DNA from: a bacterium
GTDB lineage: Bacteria; SAR324; XYD2-FULL-50-16
Direction: 5' to 3'
DNA: 39,976 bases
Assembly (NCBI GenBank): GCA_018830885.1
Contig: JAHJRI010000190.1
Location: 1 to 39,976, forward strand
A program made the translations under genes and the position numbers. The notes beneath the pieces were generated by a model. It was not told the DNA's origin. It did no database searches and worked only from the letters and a program-made list of their open reading frames with translations. This document shows positions 31,481 to 38,837 of the stretch, in pieces (position 1 is the first letter of the stretch; every line of letters begins with the position of its first letter).

Positions 31481-32932
31481 ATGGCTAAATTTTTTGGTAC
31501 ACAATCCTTTAAAACCTCTGATCCTGACAAGGACAAGCAGGTTATCTATAAATTTACATCCAAAAAGGACCAGCAGATCTGGATGCAGGCGGATATGTCC
31601 CCCTATTCGCCCACCCCGGTTGATAAAACCTACCAGCGGCAATCCGTCACCAGGGCGGCGGCCAATAAGGCTGTTGAAAAAGGCGCTGAGGAAAAAGAGT
31701 TTAAAACCAAGGACGATTTCACCATTTCAGGTGCCTATCTTCATATCAAACACATGGATGATAAGTACCAGCACCATTTCGGTGTGGTGGCCAGGTTTGA
31801 AAACGACCAGCAGCTCAAAGGGTTTATGGAGCGTAACGCTTCATATTACGGTGAAAACGCCCAAACGCTCAAAACGTCCGATCCCCGGGTGGTCGCAGCC
31901 AACGTCAACGGCGCTGCCATGCTCTACAACCCCAATGAGGCTGATAATGCGTTTGATACCCGGGTTAAGATGGCTTTATCCGTCTATCCCCAGTTGGATC
32001 CCTCAAAACATCATCTGGTGATGATCTCTCAAAAAGGGGATGAGAAAAAAGACGTTAAACCGTTTTCCAAACCCGAGCTATACTCGTTTTCCACCAAATC
32101 CTACAGGGATTTCTTTGTCAGCCGCATCAACGGGGCTAAAAACCTTCCCATCCGTGCGGACAAGCTGGCTAACTTCCATCCGATCGCCATCGATCACGCC
32201 ATCAAAGGCAAAATGCTTGAAGGTACCTTGAACGAGCATTTCCAGCACAAAGATCAGTATCTGTCCATGCACAATGCCTCTGAAAAACGTCTGCCTGCTG
32301 CTTCAAGGCAGACCATCAACCAGGATGAATTTATCAAATCCATTCAGGATGGAAATAGGGATTTCTCATCTTTAGATCTTAGAGCAATTAACTTTAAAGA
32401 GGTCGCATTAAGATTCAACCTTGATAAGTTAAACAACAGCTCATTCAAAGGCTTTGATTTTTCGAATGCTTCATTTTCAGGAAATAATCTTAATAGTGTC
32501 AATTTTTCAGGAATCACTGCAAAAGGAGCCGACTTCTCCAAATGCGATATTGCCGGTTCCAAATTCGATGGAGCCGATATCTCAGAGTCCAGTTTCAGAA
32601 ACGCGTCAGCCAAAGTTGCTCCAGCCTCATTCAAAGCTGCAAACCTGAACAACTCAGACTTCAAGTACGCCCAGATCCCCGCATCTGATCTGCGGGACGC
32701 CAATCTGGTCAGGGCAAACTTTTACAAGTCCAACTTGAAAGAATCCATTACCGTTGGAGCCAAACTCAACGGGGCGGAATTCAACCAGGCCAATATGGAA
32801 AACGCCCATATGGATAAATCCCTTTCGTCCTATAAAGGGACCGCTTTTGTGGGGACCAACCTCAAGGGCACCGGACTTGAGGATAAACTGGGAACCGTCA
32901 AAGAGCAGCAGCCCGCTGCAAAGGCGATGTAA
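31481..32932 (+). CDS. Pentapeptide-repeat protein with a novel N-terminal domain
   Basis: The 483-residue protein starts at an ATG with AGGAGGAG upstream, one of the strongest ribosome-binding sites in the window. Residues 1-290 form a soluble, basic region that I do not recognise. From about residue 295 to 465 there are pentapeptide repeats of the A(D/N)LXX/F type: SSFKGFDFSNASFSGNNLNS, later AKGADFSKCDIAGSKFDGAD, and ANLVRANFYKSNLKES. This builds a right-handed quadrilateral beta-helix, which in Qnr and MfpA imitates DNA and binds gyrase. There is no signal peptide. Being directly after virD4 on a transfer element, it could be a translocated protein, an antirestriction DNA mimic or a gyrase-protecting factor (the same element carries a ParE-like toxin). 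None of these is shown by the sequence. Confidence 0.85.
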   Translation: MAKFFGTQSFKTSDPDKDKQVIYKFTSKKDQQIWMQADMSPYSPTPVDKTYQRQSVTRAAANKAVEKGAEEKEFKTKDDFTISGAYLHIKHMDDKYQHHFGVVARFENDQQLKGFMERNASYYGENAQTLKTSDPRVVAANVNGAAMLYNPNEADNAFDTRVKMALSVYPQLDPSKHHLVMISQKGDEKKDVKPFSKPELYSFSTKSYRDFFVSRINGAKNLPIRADKLANFHPIAIDHAIKGKMLEGTLNEHFQHKDQYLSMHNASEKRLPAASRQTINQDEFIKSIQDGNRDFSSLDLRAINFKEVALRFNLDKLNNSSFKGFDFSNASFSGNNLNSVNFSGITAKGADFSKCDIAGSKFDGADISESSFRNASAKVAPASFKAANLNNSDFKYAQIPASDLRDANLVRANFYKSNLKESITVGAKLNGAEFNQANMENAHMDKSLSSYKGTAFVGTNLKGTGLEDKLGTVKEQQPAAKAM

Positions 32933-32980
32933 CCCGGGTCTCAGAGGTTTGAGTTTCAAGCTGTTTTGCCGGATTGAAAT

Positions 32981-33058
32981 GGCGGCGGGGGCTTTGTACC
33001 GCCGCCTGAATAGGGTCTCAGGTTTTTGCTGTGAAGTGATCGATACGGCTGTCGATCA
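32981..33058 (+). promoter_or_regulatory. Two perfect hairpins downstream of the pentapeptide gene
   Basis: GGCGGCGG/CCGCCGCC (32981-32988/32999-33006) is a strong 8-bp stem, and TGATCGA/TCGATCA (33037-33043/33052-33058) a second one of 7 bp. Neither has a good T-run directly after it, so simple termination is not clear; they precede the second structured leader. Confidence 0.45.
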
Positions 33059-33128
33059 TTTCATTGTTTAAATCTGATGATTTTTGATTCGTGACTGCAG
33101 GAGAGATGGCAATCACGGCTGTTTTTAT

Positions 33129-33470
33129 GCCCACACATTTAAATCTTTAGGTGTGCGGGCCTGGTTCTTTGATAATTTCTTCGCACAGCTCAGTTGTGGA
33201 TCGACGGCATCATTGCCTTACGATCCCTGAGCGAACCCGCGCAGAGACTTTTCAAAGCTCGTTCCAAATCCTTGGGGATTTGTCGGCCCTTGGGCCTAAC
33301 AGCTTTGAAGGCTCCGCTTGATCCGGGTTCGATCAGCGGGTGGTGTAAACGGTCAGGTGACATTTTTTTCATCAGGTCCCTGAAAGGTGATGAAGGGACC
33401 TGACAGAAAAAAATTGCCGGAGGGCGGTTTTGGGTTTTTTTCAGGGTTCAGCTTGACGTTGTTCCCGTCG
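33129..33470 (+). ncRNA. Structured leader, copy B (upstream of ardC)
   Basis: This is the second copy of the leader at 1444-1790. Preserved elements are: an opening hairpin with wholly different stem bases (GCCCACAC/GTGTGcGGGC); GGATCG/CGATCC (33198-33203/33221-33226) with GGCA/TGCC inside and a shorter loop; a long-range stem TTCAAAGCTcGTT with AACAGCTTTGAA; nested CAAATCC/GGATTTG and GGCCC/GGGCC; CCGCTtGATC/GATCAGCGG; and the identical CAGGTCCCT/AGGGACCTG stem. A 23-bp identity with copy A covers the 5' side of this last stem (33361-33383). The leader ends about 50 nt before the ardC start. Compensatory changes between copies support folded RNA or folded single-stranded DNA. Confidence 0.75.
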
Positions 33471-33516
33471 TTTCCTGGCTTGTTATAGGCCGTTTAACAC
33501 TTCATTGGGGGTCATC

Positions 33517-34398
33517 ATGGCAGCGAAGAAAGTCAAAAAGAACGTATATCAGATTGTTACAGAGCGGGTTATCGAGAAAATGGAAGCGGGTGTGATCCCG
33601 TGGCGTAAACCGTGGGGAGGTTTGGGGCCTGCTAAAAATCTGGTGTCCAAAAAACCGTACAGGGGAATCAATACCTTTTTGCTGGGTTCAGCCGGTCATA
33701 TATCCAACTACTGGTTGACCTTCAATCAGGTCAAGGATAAAGGCGGGACCATCAAAAAAGGCGCACAGTCGGAGATGGTTGTTTTCTGGAAAAAGCTGGA
33801 TGCAAAAGAGGATCCGGATACCGCAGAAGAAGGGAACGCAGGGGAAAGCCTGGGCAGCAGGGCGATTCTGAGATATTACCGGGTATTTAACCTTGACGAT
33901 GTGGAAGGGATTGTGGCGCCCGAAGAGCTGAAACCCCTTGATTTTGAGCCCCATGAAAAAGCGGAAGCGATTGTGGATGGCTATCGGGGAAAACCGGTTA
34001 TCAAAGCAGACAGTAAGGCGGCTTACTACCCTGCTCCTGACGTTGTGGGCATGCCGCCTGAAAAGTTCTTTCACTCGGTTGAGGAGTATTATTCAACCCT
34101 GTTTCACGAGCTTGTCCATTCCACCGGTCATAAGAGACGGTTGGGCCGGGACGGGTTCAACGCGGGCGATTCTGTGATGTTTGGATCATCGTCTTACAGC
34201 AAAGAGGAGTTGATTGCAGAGATGGGAAACGCATTTTTGTGTGCGGAATCGGGGATAGAGGGCACGTTTGATAATTCTGTGGCCTATATTCAGTCATGGG
34301 TTAAGAAATTCAAGGATCATCCGAAAATGGTGGTTCAGGCTGCAGGCGCCGCACAAATGGCAGCCGATCATATCCTGGGACGCATCTCTGAAGAATGA
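33517..34398 (+). CDS. ardC: ArdC-like antirestriction protein / zincin
   Basis: The 293-residue protein has the two ArdC domains. The N-terminal part (VYQIVTERVIEKMEAGVIPW, then NTFLL and an aromatic LTFNQVKDKGG) is the single-strand DNA-binding ArdC-N domain. The C-terminal part carries the zincin signature FHELVHSTGH (HELVH at about residues 197-201), followed by the downstream glutamate region SKEELIAEMGNAFLC. ArdC proteins protect incoming single-stranded DNA from host nucleases and restriction. The ATG at 33517 follows GGGGGTC; an in-frame TTG at 33505 is less likely. It has the same long leader as radC and ends at a strong terminator, so the two genes are probably controlled in the same way. 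Confidence 0.9.
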   Translation: MAAKKVKKNVYQIVTERVIEKMEAGVIPWRKPWGGLGPAKNLVSKKPYRGINTFLLGSAGHISNYWLTFNQVKDKGGTIKKGAQSEMVVFWKKLDAKEDPDTAEEGNAGESLGSRAILRYYRVFNLDDVEGIVAPEELKPLDFEPHEKAEAIVDGYRGKPVIKADSKAAYYPAPDVVGMPPEKFFHSVEEYYSTLFHELVHSTGHKRRLGRDGFNAGDSVMFGSSSYSKEELIAEMGNAFLCAESGIEGTFDNSVAYIQSWVKKFKDHPKMVVQAAGAAQMAADHILGRISEE

Positions 34399-34406
34399 CC
34401 ATTACA

Positions 34407-34431
34407 GCCGGGAGAAATCCCGGCTTTTTTT
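34407..34431 (+). terminator. Rho-independent terminator after ardC
   Basis: A perfect 7-bp stem GCCGGGA-gaaa-TCCCGGC is followed by seven T residues, 8 bases after the ardC stop. Confidence 0.92.
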
Positions 34432-34457
34432 AAACATGCCAAGAGCATTTATTCACC

Positions 34458-34772
34458 ATGGCCTATTCCGCGTGCCACTTCAAGGGTTGCGAGTTGATCG
34501 TTGTCGAAAACGCCAACAGTCCTGTGACCTTTTTTTTCGCCCAGGTGATCATAAACGAGCGAATCCGCATATTCGGCTGCCTTGAGGGGTATATGTTTGA
34601 TAAGTATTTTTCCGTTATGGATTCAGCCATTTTTGATCATCTGATTTTATCTGCCAGTGGAACGATCACCGAAATCAACGAAAAGACGATCACGGTTTCG
34701 GTGGATCAGAGACGCTGTAAAACCATAAGCATCAGCGAGTTTATCAGGATGAATGCATTTTTGACAGCCTGA
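34458..34772 (+). CDS. Hypothetical protein between ardC and ssb
   Basis: The frame of 104 residues has no recognised domain. The second half (IFDHLILSASGTITEINEKTITVSVDQRR) looks like small beta-strands, as in an SH3- or OB-like barrel. The ATG at 34458 has no clear ribosome-binding site; a second ATG at 34593 follows GAGGGG and would give a 59-residue protein. It lies between the ardC terminator and the ssb leader, so it must have its own promoter if expressed. Confidence 0.5.
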   Translation: MAYSACHFKGCELIVVENANSPVTFFFAQVIINERIRIFGCLEGYMFDKYFSVMDSAIFDHLILSASGTITEINEKTITVSVDQRRCKTISISEFIRMNAFLTA

Positions 34773-34787
34773 GTTTTCCGGCTGACT

Positions 34788-34854
34788 GGTTTCTTCATGG
34801 GGAGCTGTGCAGAAACCATGTCCGAGGCCTGCATGGACCAGCCGTCCATTGCAG
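34788..34854 (+). promoter_or_regulatory. Two tandem hairpins in the ssb leader
   Basis: TGGTTTCT/AGAAACCA (34788-34795/34811-34818) is a perfect 8-bp stem. It is followed by CTGCATGGAC pairing with GTCCATTGCAG (34829-34838/34844-34854) with one bulged base. They lie 70-140 bp upstream of ssb. The sequences differ from the radC and ardC leaders. Confidence 0.5.
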
Positions 34855-34926
34855 TGCACTTAAAAACCAAAACAGTGATTCGGCGAAGTCGGATCTAAAT
34901 ATTCAACTCTTGAAAGGAGAGAAAGC

Positions 34927-35376
34927 ATGTATCGCAATATGATTTTACTGATGGGTTTTTTGGGCGATGACCCCACGGTTAACACCACCTCAAACAACAA
35001 CAAGGTCGCCAACGTCCGGCTGGCCACAAACGAGAAGTATAAAAGCAACGGTGAGGATGTCGTAAAGACCACCTGGCACAATCTGGTTTTCTGGAACAAG
35101 AAGGCGGAACTGGCCGAAAAGCATCTCAAAAAAGGGTCTCATATCGACATCACCGGCCGTATCCAGCAGAAGGAGTGGACGGATAAAAATGATGTTCAGC
35201 GCTACGACAAGGTTGTTGTGGTCGATAAGATCACTTTTTTAGACAGGCGGGATTCTGAAGCGGATCGCAGGCGGTTTGTCCGGCAGCCCCAGGGGGATGC
35301 AGCCCATATTGTCGATGATGATCCGTTTGTCCTGGATTCGAGCGATGAGTTTGTTGAAGATGACATCCCCATGTAA
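34927..35376 (+). CDS. ssb: Single-stranded DNA-binding protein
   Basis: The 149-residue protein has the bacterial Ssb OB-fold: NMILLMGFLGDDPTVNTT, VANVRLATNEKYKS, TTWHNLVFWNKKAELAEKHL, GSHIDITGRIQQKEWTDKN, followed by an acidic linker and the C-terminal tip DDIPM, close to the canonical DDIPF that docks replication and repair proteins. Element-encoded Ssb coats incoming single strands and helps second-strand synthesis in the recipient. GAAAGGAGAG precedes the ATG. The gene is bounded by a structured leader and its own terminator, so it is a separate unit. Confidence 0.95.
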   Translation: MYRNMILLMGFLGDDPTVNTTSNNNKVANVRLATNEKYKSNGEDVVKTTWHNLVFWNKKAELAEKHLKKGSHIDITGRIQQKEWTDKNDVQRYDKVVVVDKITFLDRRDSEADRRRFVRQPQGDAAHIVDDDPFVLDSSDEFVEDDIPM

Positions 35377-35385
35377 TTAAAGAAC

Positions 35386-35410
35386 GGACCGGTTCAGGCC
35401 GGTCCTTTCC
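35386..35410 (+). terminator. Rho-independent terminator after ssb
   Basis: GGACCGG (35386-35392) pairs with CCGGTCC (35399-35405) across a 6-nt loop and is followed by TTTCCTTT, 9 bases after the stop codon. Confidence 0.85.
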
Positions 35411-35445
35411 TTTATTTTTGTAAAACCTCCCAGACGGAGCGACCT

Positions 35446-35925
35446 ATGAGACACAGCCTTACTTTACTGATCGCTGTTATTCTTCCCATTTTGATAACGT
35501 CATCCTGCATGCAACAGATGAAGAGCTTTCAGAAATCCATGGACGGTTTTTCCGATTCAATGGTGGAAAATCAAAAAAAACGCGGCAAGCCTGCTGAAGT
35601 GCATCACCGGGCTTATCTGCTGACCCACGAAAAATGGTTGCCACCCTCCAAAGGAAACCCCGGAGAGTGGATCTGCAGCATCAGGCCACCGATTACTGAA
35701 GCTGAGTTTGACGAGAGGGAGATGAAGAAGCTTTTTCGGTACCAGGTGTTTATTCATGAGAATGAAAACCATCCGAACTGGGCTGAACACAATAAGGATG
35801 CGATCAGGATCAGACTCAGGCAGCTTGCCTGTCGTGCCGGCGCTGATGGGTATATCAAGGTGTCGGAATCAGATTCGGAGGTTGTCGGGATCGCCTGGGC
35901 CTATAAAGAAAACATGCAGTACTGA
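35446..35925 (+). CDS. Lipoprotein of unknown function
   Basis: The 159-residue product begins with a lipoprotein signal (MRHSLTLLIAVILPILITSSC, lipobox cysteine at residue 21). The mature protein has an early helical segment (MKSFQKSMDGFSDSMVENQKK) and a conserved-looking core with WLPPSKGNPGEWICS, a central Phe/Tyr-rich part and two more cysteines. I do not recognise a family. Its place near the end of the element, after ssb, suggests a surface role such as entry exclusion, but there is no direct evidence. A weak GGAG-like site is 8 bases upstream of the ATG. Confidence 0.7.
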   Translation: MRHSLTLLIAVILPILITSSCMQQMKSFQKSMDGFSDSMVENQKKRGKPAEVHHRAYLLTHEKWLPPSKGNPGEWICSIRPPITEAEFDEREMKKLFRYQVFIHENENHPNWAEHNKDAIRIRLRQLACRAGADGYIKVSESDSEVVGIAWAYKENMQY

Positions 35926-36016
35926 GTTAGTTCACATGTGATTCTTTTAACAATTCAATAACGCTTACCGTTATTACTCATTAGTGAAACCTTTAAAAAA
36001 GCATGAAATCGCTGCA

Positions 36017-36046
36017 ATTCAGGGTGAAATAACGCCAACCCTGAAT
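36017..36046. repeat. Perfect 9-bp inverted repeat left of the insertion sequence
   Basis: ATTCAGGGT (36017-36025) and ACCCTGAAT (36038-36046) form a hairpin with a 12-nt loop. It is outside the mapped left end of the insertion sequence and about 90 bp beyond the lipoprotein stop. A shorter one, ATAACG/CGTTAT, precedes it near 35958-35975. No T-run follows. Confidence 0.5.
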
Positions 36047-36063
36047 GAGGTCGCAGGCTAAAA

Positions 36064-36082
36064 CAGGAGTTTTCGAGATAAG
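36064..36082 (+). repeat. Left terminal inverted repeat of the insertion sequence
   Basis: 19 bp, matching the reverse complement of 38011-38029 at 17 positions. Confidence 0.75.
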
Positions 36083-36223
36083 CCGTAGTACTTTCCCGCA
36101 AGCCCCGTTACTTAAGGGTTCTGGGCTGTTACAAGCGTAAGACCCTATTGGCTTAAGTGGAATATTAGGGATGCAGGCCAATAAAAATAAGGAAATTTGC
36201 TAGAAAAGCGCTTGACATGTAAG

Positions 36224-36246
36224 ACCCAACTTAATACAAGTTGGGT
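36224..36246 (+). promoter_or_regulatory. Hairpin covering the transposase ribosome-binding region
   Basis: ACCCAACTT (36224-36232) pairs perfectly with AAGTTGGGT (36238-36246) around a 5-nt loop, ending at the base before the ATG at 36247. A -35-like TTGACA lies at 36212-36217. Transcripts that enter from outside the element would carry the whole stem and hide the start site, while transcripts starting inside the stem would not. Confidence 0.6.
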
Positions 36247-37971
36247 ATGGCACATTTTCACACAAAGATAAAAAAGGGAAGACCCTACCTTTACGTCCGG
36301 GAGATCGCGCGGGTCGATGGCAAACCCAAGGTTATTTCCCAGGTGTATATTGGCTCTCCGGAACGAGTCGCTTCTTTGGTGTCCGGCAAAGCAACCATAG
36401 AAGAGCAACTCAAGGTAGAATCCTTTGGTGCCTTATGGCTGGCTGAGCAGATGGATAAAGAATTTGATCTGGCCGGCATTATCGATAGCATCATTCCACG
36501 GAACAACCGGGAGAAGGGTCCGTCTATCGGTGAATACTTCTTATATGCCGTATTCAACCGCATGGTGGAAGCGGTCAGCAAGAACCGGCTGATCAGATGG
36601 TACAAGCAGACAGCCATCCAGCAGGTACGCCCGGTTGACATTGAAGAGTTGACCAGCAAGAAATATTGGGACAAATGGGACCGGGTCAGAGAGGATGATT
36701 TACAAAAGGTGGCCAAGTGCTTTTTCGAAAAGCTCTGGCAACTGGTCTCTCCCAAAGAAGAATGCCTGTTATTCGACACAACCAACTACTATACCTTCAT
36801 GGACAGCACCACTTCTTCGGAGCTGGCACAAAGAGGTAAGAGCAAAGAGGGTCGCAGCAACTTGAGACAGATCGGACTGGGGCTGCTGGTGGAGCGAGGC
36901 AGCCGCCTGCCGCTTTATTACACCGTCTACCCGGGCAATCTTCATGACAGTCATCATTTCGAGCAGATCATGGATGAGATGTTCGCCGTGGCAACCGGAA
37001 TCACGGATACTGACAAACCATTAACCGTTGTGGTCGACAAGGGCATGAACTCAGAAGACAACTTCACCTGGATTGACCAACATGAGCAGCTGCATTTCAT
37101 CACCACCTATTCCCCCTACTTTGCCGAAGATCTGGCACAGATACCACTGAGCAGCTTTGAATACGTGGATACCAAAGCGAACCGAAGGCGGGTCGCAGAA
37201 GACAAGGATGACGACTGTATGCTGGCCCACCGGACTGAAAGGGAGTTCTGGGGAAAGAAACGAACCGTTGTGGTCACGTACAACCCTATAACAGCCAGGA
37301 AAAAGGGATATGTGCTGGACAACAAGCTTGCACAGCTGAAAAGCGAACTGCTGATCATGCGTGATAAAGTCAAGCAGGATTTGCCGAAATGGCGGGATCC
37401 TGCAGCTGTCGAAAAGCGGGTGGAAAGGCTGTGCAAACAACTCCACCTGCCCAAAGATGCGTACCAGCTATCATTTACCCCCACTGCGGCCGGATTGAGC
37501 TTGAGTATTCGGAAAAACGCAACTGCGGTTTCAAACAAACGTAACAGTTTCGGCAGGAACATCATCATTACCGACAACCATCACTGGTCCACCAGCGACA
37601 TTATCGAGACCAGCCTGGACCGCTGGCAGATCGAAGAGCGATTCAGACAGAGCAAGGATGATGACCTGGTGGGGGTGCAACCTTTCAGGCACTGGACAGA
37701 CAGCAAGATCCGCTGTCACCTGTTTACCTGTGTGGTGGCCATGACCTATCTCAGGCTATTGGAAATGAAACTGAAAAGCGCCGATATCAATCGCACAGCC
37801 GATGATGTGATGGATGACATGCGCCACCTGCATTCGGTATTGTCATTCAGTAACGGTCGCCGTCAGCCGCACCGCAGACTGGAAACACCGTCAGAGAACC
37901 AGGCGGAAATCCTGGCTGCGATGGGATATGAGACTGACCCGAGTGGGGTCTTACAGAAGGTTTCCCTTTAA
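36247..37971 (+). CDS. IS1634-family (IS4-like DDE) transposase
   Basis: The protein of about 574 residues begins with AHFHTKIKKGRPYLYVRE and VISQVYIGSPERV, the typical opening of IS1634-type transposases. Candidate catalytic acids are Asp near LLFDTTNYYTF, Asp in VVDKGMNSEDNF (DKGM is typical), and Glu in LDRWQIEERFRQSK, the Y/W-x2-R-x-EE-like signature of IS4-related enzymes. The frame is intact, so the element may still move. I chose the ATG at 36247; the TTG at 36241 lies in the hairpin stem. The two ends of the insertion sequence match, supporting recent insertion. Confidence 0.88.
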   Translation: MAHFHTKIKKGRPYLYVREIARVDGKPKVISQVYIGSPERVASLVSGKATIEEQLKVESFGALWLAEQMDKEFDLAGIIDSIIPRNNREKGPSIGEYFLYAVFNRMVEAVSKNRLIRWYKQTAIQQVRPVDIEELTSKKYWDKWDRVREDDLQKVAKCFFEKLWQLVSPKEECLLFDTTNYYTFMDSTTSSELAQRGKSKEGRSNLRQIGLGLLVERGSRLPLYYTVYPGNLHDSHHFEQIMDEMFAVATGITDTDKPLTVVVDKGMNSEDNFTWIDQHEQLHFITTYSPYFAEDLAQIPLSSFEYVDTKANRRRVAEDKDDDCMLAHRTEREFWGKKRTVVVTYNPITARKKGYVLDNKLAQLKSELLIMRDKVKQDLPKWRDPAAVEKRVERLCKQLHLPKDAYQLSFTPTAAGLSLSIRKNATAVSNKRNSFGRNIIITDNHHWSTSDIIETSLDRWQIEERFRQSKDDDLVGVQPFRHWTDSKIRCHLFTCVVAMTYLRLLEMKLKSADINRTADDVMDDMRHLHSVLSFSNGRRQPHRRLETPSENQAEILAAMGYETDPSGVLQKVSL

Positions 37972-38010
37972 ACACGCGTAGTTATTGAATTGATGGACGA
38001 GTAGTGCCAT

Positions 38011-38029
38011 TTATCTCCGAAACTCCTGT
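38011..38029 (-). repeat. Right terminal inverted repeat of the insertion sequence
   Basis: 19 bp, matching 36064-36082 in reverse complement at 17 positions; it begins 39 bp after the transposase stop codon. Confidence 0.75.
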
Positions 38030-38212
38030 AAAAGATTCTGAAACATCGCTGTACCAGACTATTGACATTTCCGAAAAGGATTGGGGGTAAAATGATGGAG
38101 TAGATGACTTTCCATATTTTATTGGGTTTAGCGGAGATGGTTGCTACTAGATTGGATTTTCCCATTTTTTTTAAACTCCCCGAATTCCAAGTTTCAGTAA
38201 ACCAATTAGTCG

Positions 38213-38261
38213 GTGGATTCCTAATCCGCAGCTCCAGGTTCGAGTCCTGGTGGGGACACCA
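38213..38261 (+). tRNA. 3' half of tRNA-Arg(CCT), attachment-site remnant
   Basis: The sequence folds as the 3' part of a tRNA: anticodon stem GTGGA/TCCGC (38213-38217/38225-38229) with loop TTCCTAA, anticodon CCT; T-stem CCAGG/CCTGG with loop TTCGAGT; acceptor 3' strand TGGGGAC; then ACCA ending at 38261. No D-arm and no properly spaced GTCCCCA are present upstream; the nearest match, CTCCCCG near 38176, is 11 nt too far away. Integrative elements that use tRNA genes leave exactly such 3' copies at one end, so this is probably the attachment site of this element or of a neighbour. No integrase gene is in the window. Confidence 0.7.
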
Positions 38262-38298
38262 TACAATTTCAGTAAGTTACGAAGTTAACCGGCCGCAA

Positions 38299-38330
38299 AA
38301 TTCCCCATTTTCAATCCCCAACAATCCCCA
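38299..38330 (+). repeat. Three short CCCCA repeats beside the attachment remnant
   Basis: AATTCCCCA (38299-38307), CAATCCCCA (38312-38320) and CAATCCCCA (38322-38330) lie 38-69 bp beyond the tRNA CCA. The last two are 10 bp apart. They could be arm-type integrase sites. A related GATTGGGGG lies on the other side near 38079. Confidence 0.4.
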
Positions 38331-38739
38331 AAAAGTCCAATAATACCGTTGAAGCTTTTTTTCAATCACCAAAATAACGACAATTGCAGGTGCCAGTTTC
38401 TGCTGTGAGGCATTGGTATAAAAAGCTTTACGAAGCTCTTAAATCTTGCAGCATTGTTGGTTGGTTAGGTCAGCACTGAGGACTTTTAGTACGCTCGATT
38501 CAAATATCAATTTCGTCCATTTTCCGCTTCAGAAGCTATAGTTCCCGGATAAAGCGGTGACGGTTGGTTCCCTTATGCTTTAAGACAACATCCAGAAAAC
38601 TGTCGACCATGGGACCTGCATTCCTGAGGTCCTTTTCTTCGTTCTCAGTCGATTTTCCGCACCTTCCCTAAAAAACAGGGAAGGTGTTCTGACCGTACAA
38701 CCGAGATCAAATGAGGTGAATACCTGTGCGTATACCGGG
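38331..38739. other. Stretch without recognisable gene
   Basis: No ORF with a credible start was found. A minus-strand open segment ending at 38536 (containing MVDSFLDVVLKHKG) reads like protein but is short, lacks a start context and matches nothing I know; it may be a remnant. A strong hairpin lies at 38660-38686. Confidence 0.35.
38660..38690. terminator. Strong hairpin, possible terminator
   Basis: CACCTTCCCT (38660-38669) pairs perfectly with AGGGAAGGTG (38677-38686) around a 7-nt loop; TTCT follows on the plus strand. No gene is recognised next to it, so its role is uncertain. Confidence 0.4.
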
Positions 38740-38808
38740 TGGTAATTACCACTGAAACCGGTACCAACTTACCAGCTAAACCAGTTTTATCCTACCACTG
38801 ATTCCAGT
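38740..38808. repeat. Three tandem 23-bp degenerate repeats (IS21-like end)
   Basis: Read on the minus strand, three consecutive 23-bp units share ACYGGnnTnAGnTGGTAA: 38808-38786, 38785-38763 and 38762-38740. The last overlaps the perfect palindrome GTGGTAATTACCAC. Multiple roughly 20-bp repeats with a GGAATCnGTGGTA core are known at the ends of IS21-family elements, so this may be the relic of one such end. The remnant of a DUF2958 gene begins directly after it. Confidence 0.5.
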
Positions 38809-38837
38809 TACGCCCGACCATCAAAAATGTTTTTCCT

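Larger units (their letters stand above)
36064..38029 (+). mobile_element. IS1634-like insertion sequence, complete
   Basis: A 19-bp terminal inverted repeat bounds the element: the left end at 36064-36082 reads ACAGGAGTTTTCGAGATAA, and the reverse complement of 38011-38029 reads ACAGGAGTTTCGGAGATAA (two mismatches). The 1,966-bp unit holds one intact transposase gene preceded by a leader of about 180 bp. I could not find a clear target duplication; both flanks are A-rich (CTAAA and AAAAG). It has landed at the right side of the conjugative element, between the lipoprotein gene and the tRNA remnant. Confidence 0.8.

Noticed and set aside
37051-37577. Overlapping minus-strand frames of 131 and 153 codons
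   Set aside because: They are shadows of the intact transposase gene.
38171-38261. Complete tRNA gene using CTCCCCG as the 5' acceptor strand
   Set aside because: Position 1 would be a C-C mismatch, 30 nt instead of 19 separate it from the anticodon stem, and no D-arm can form.
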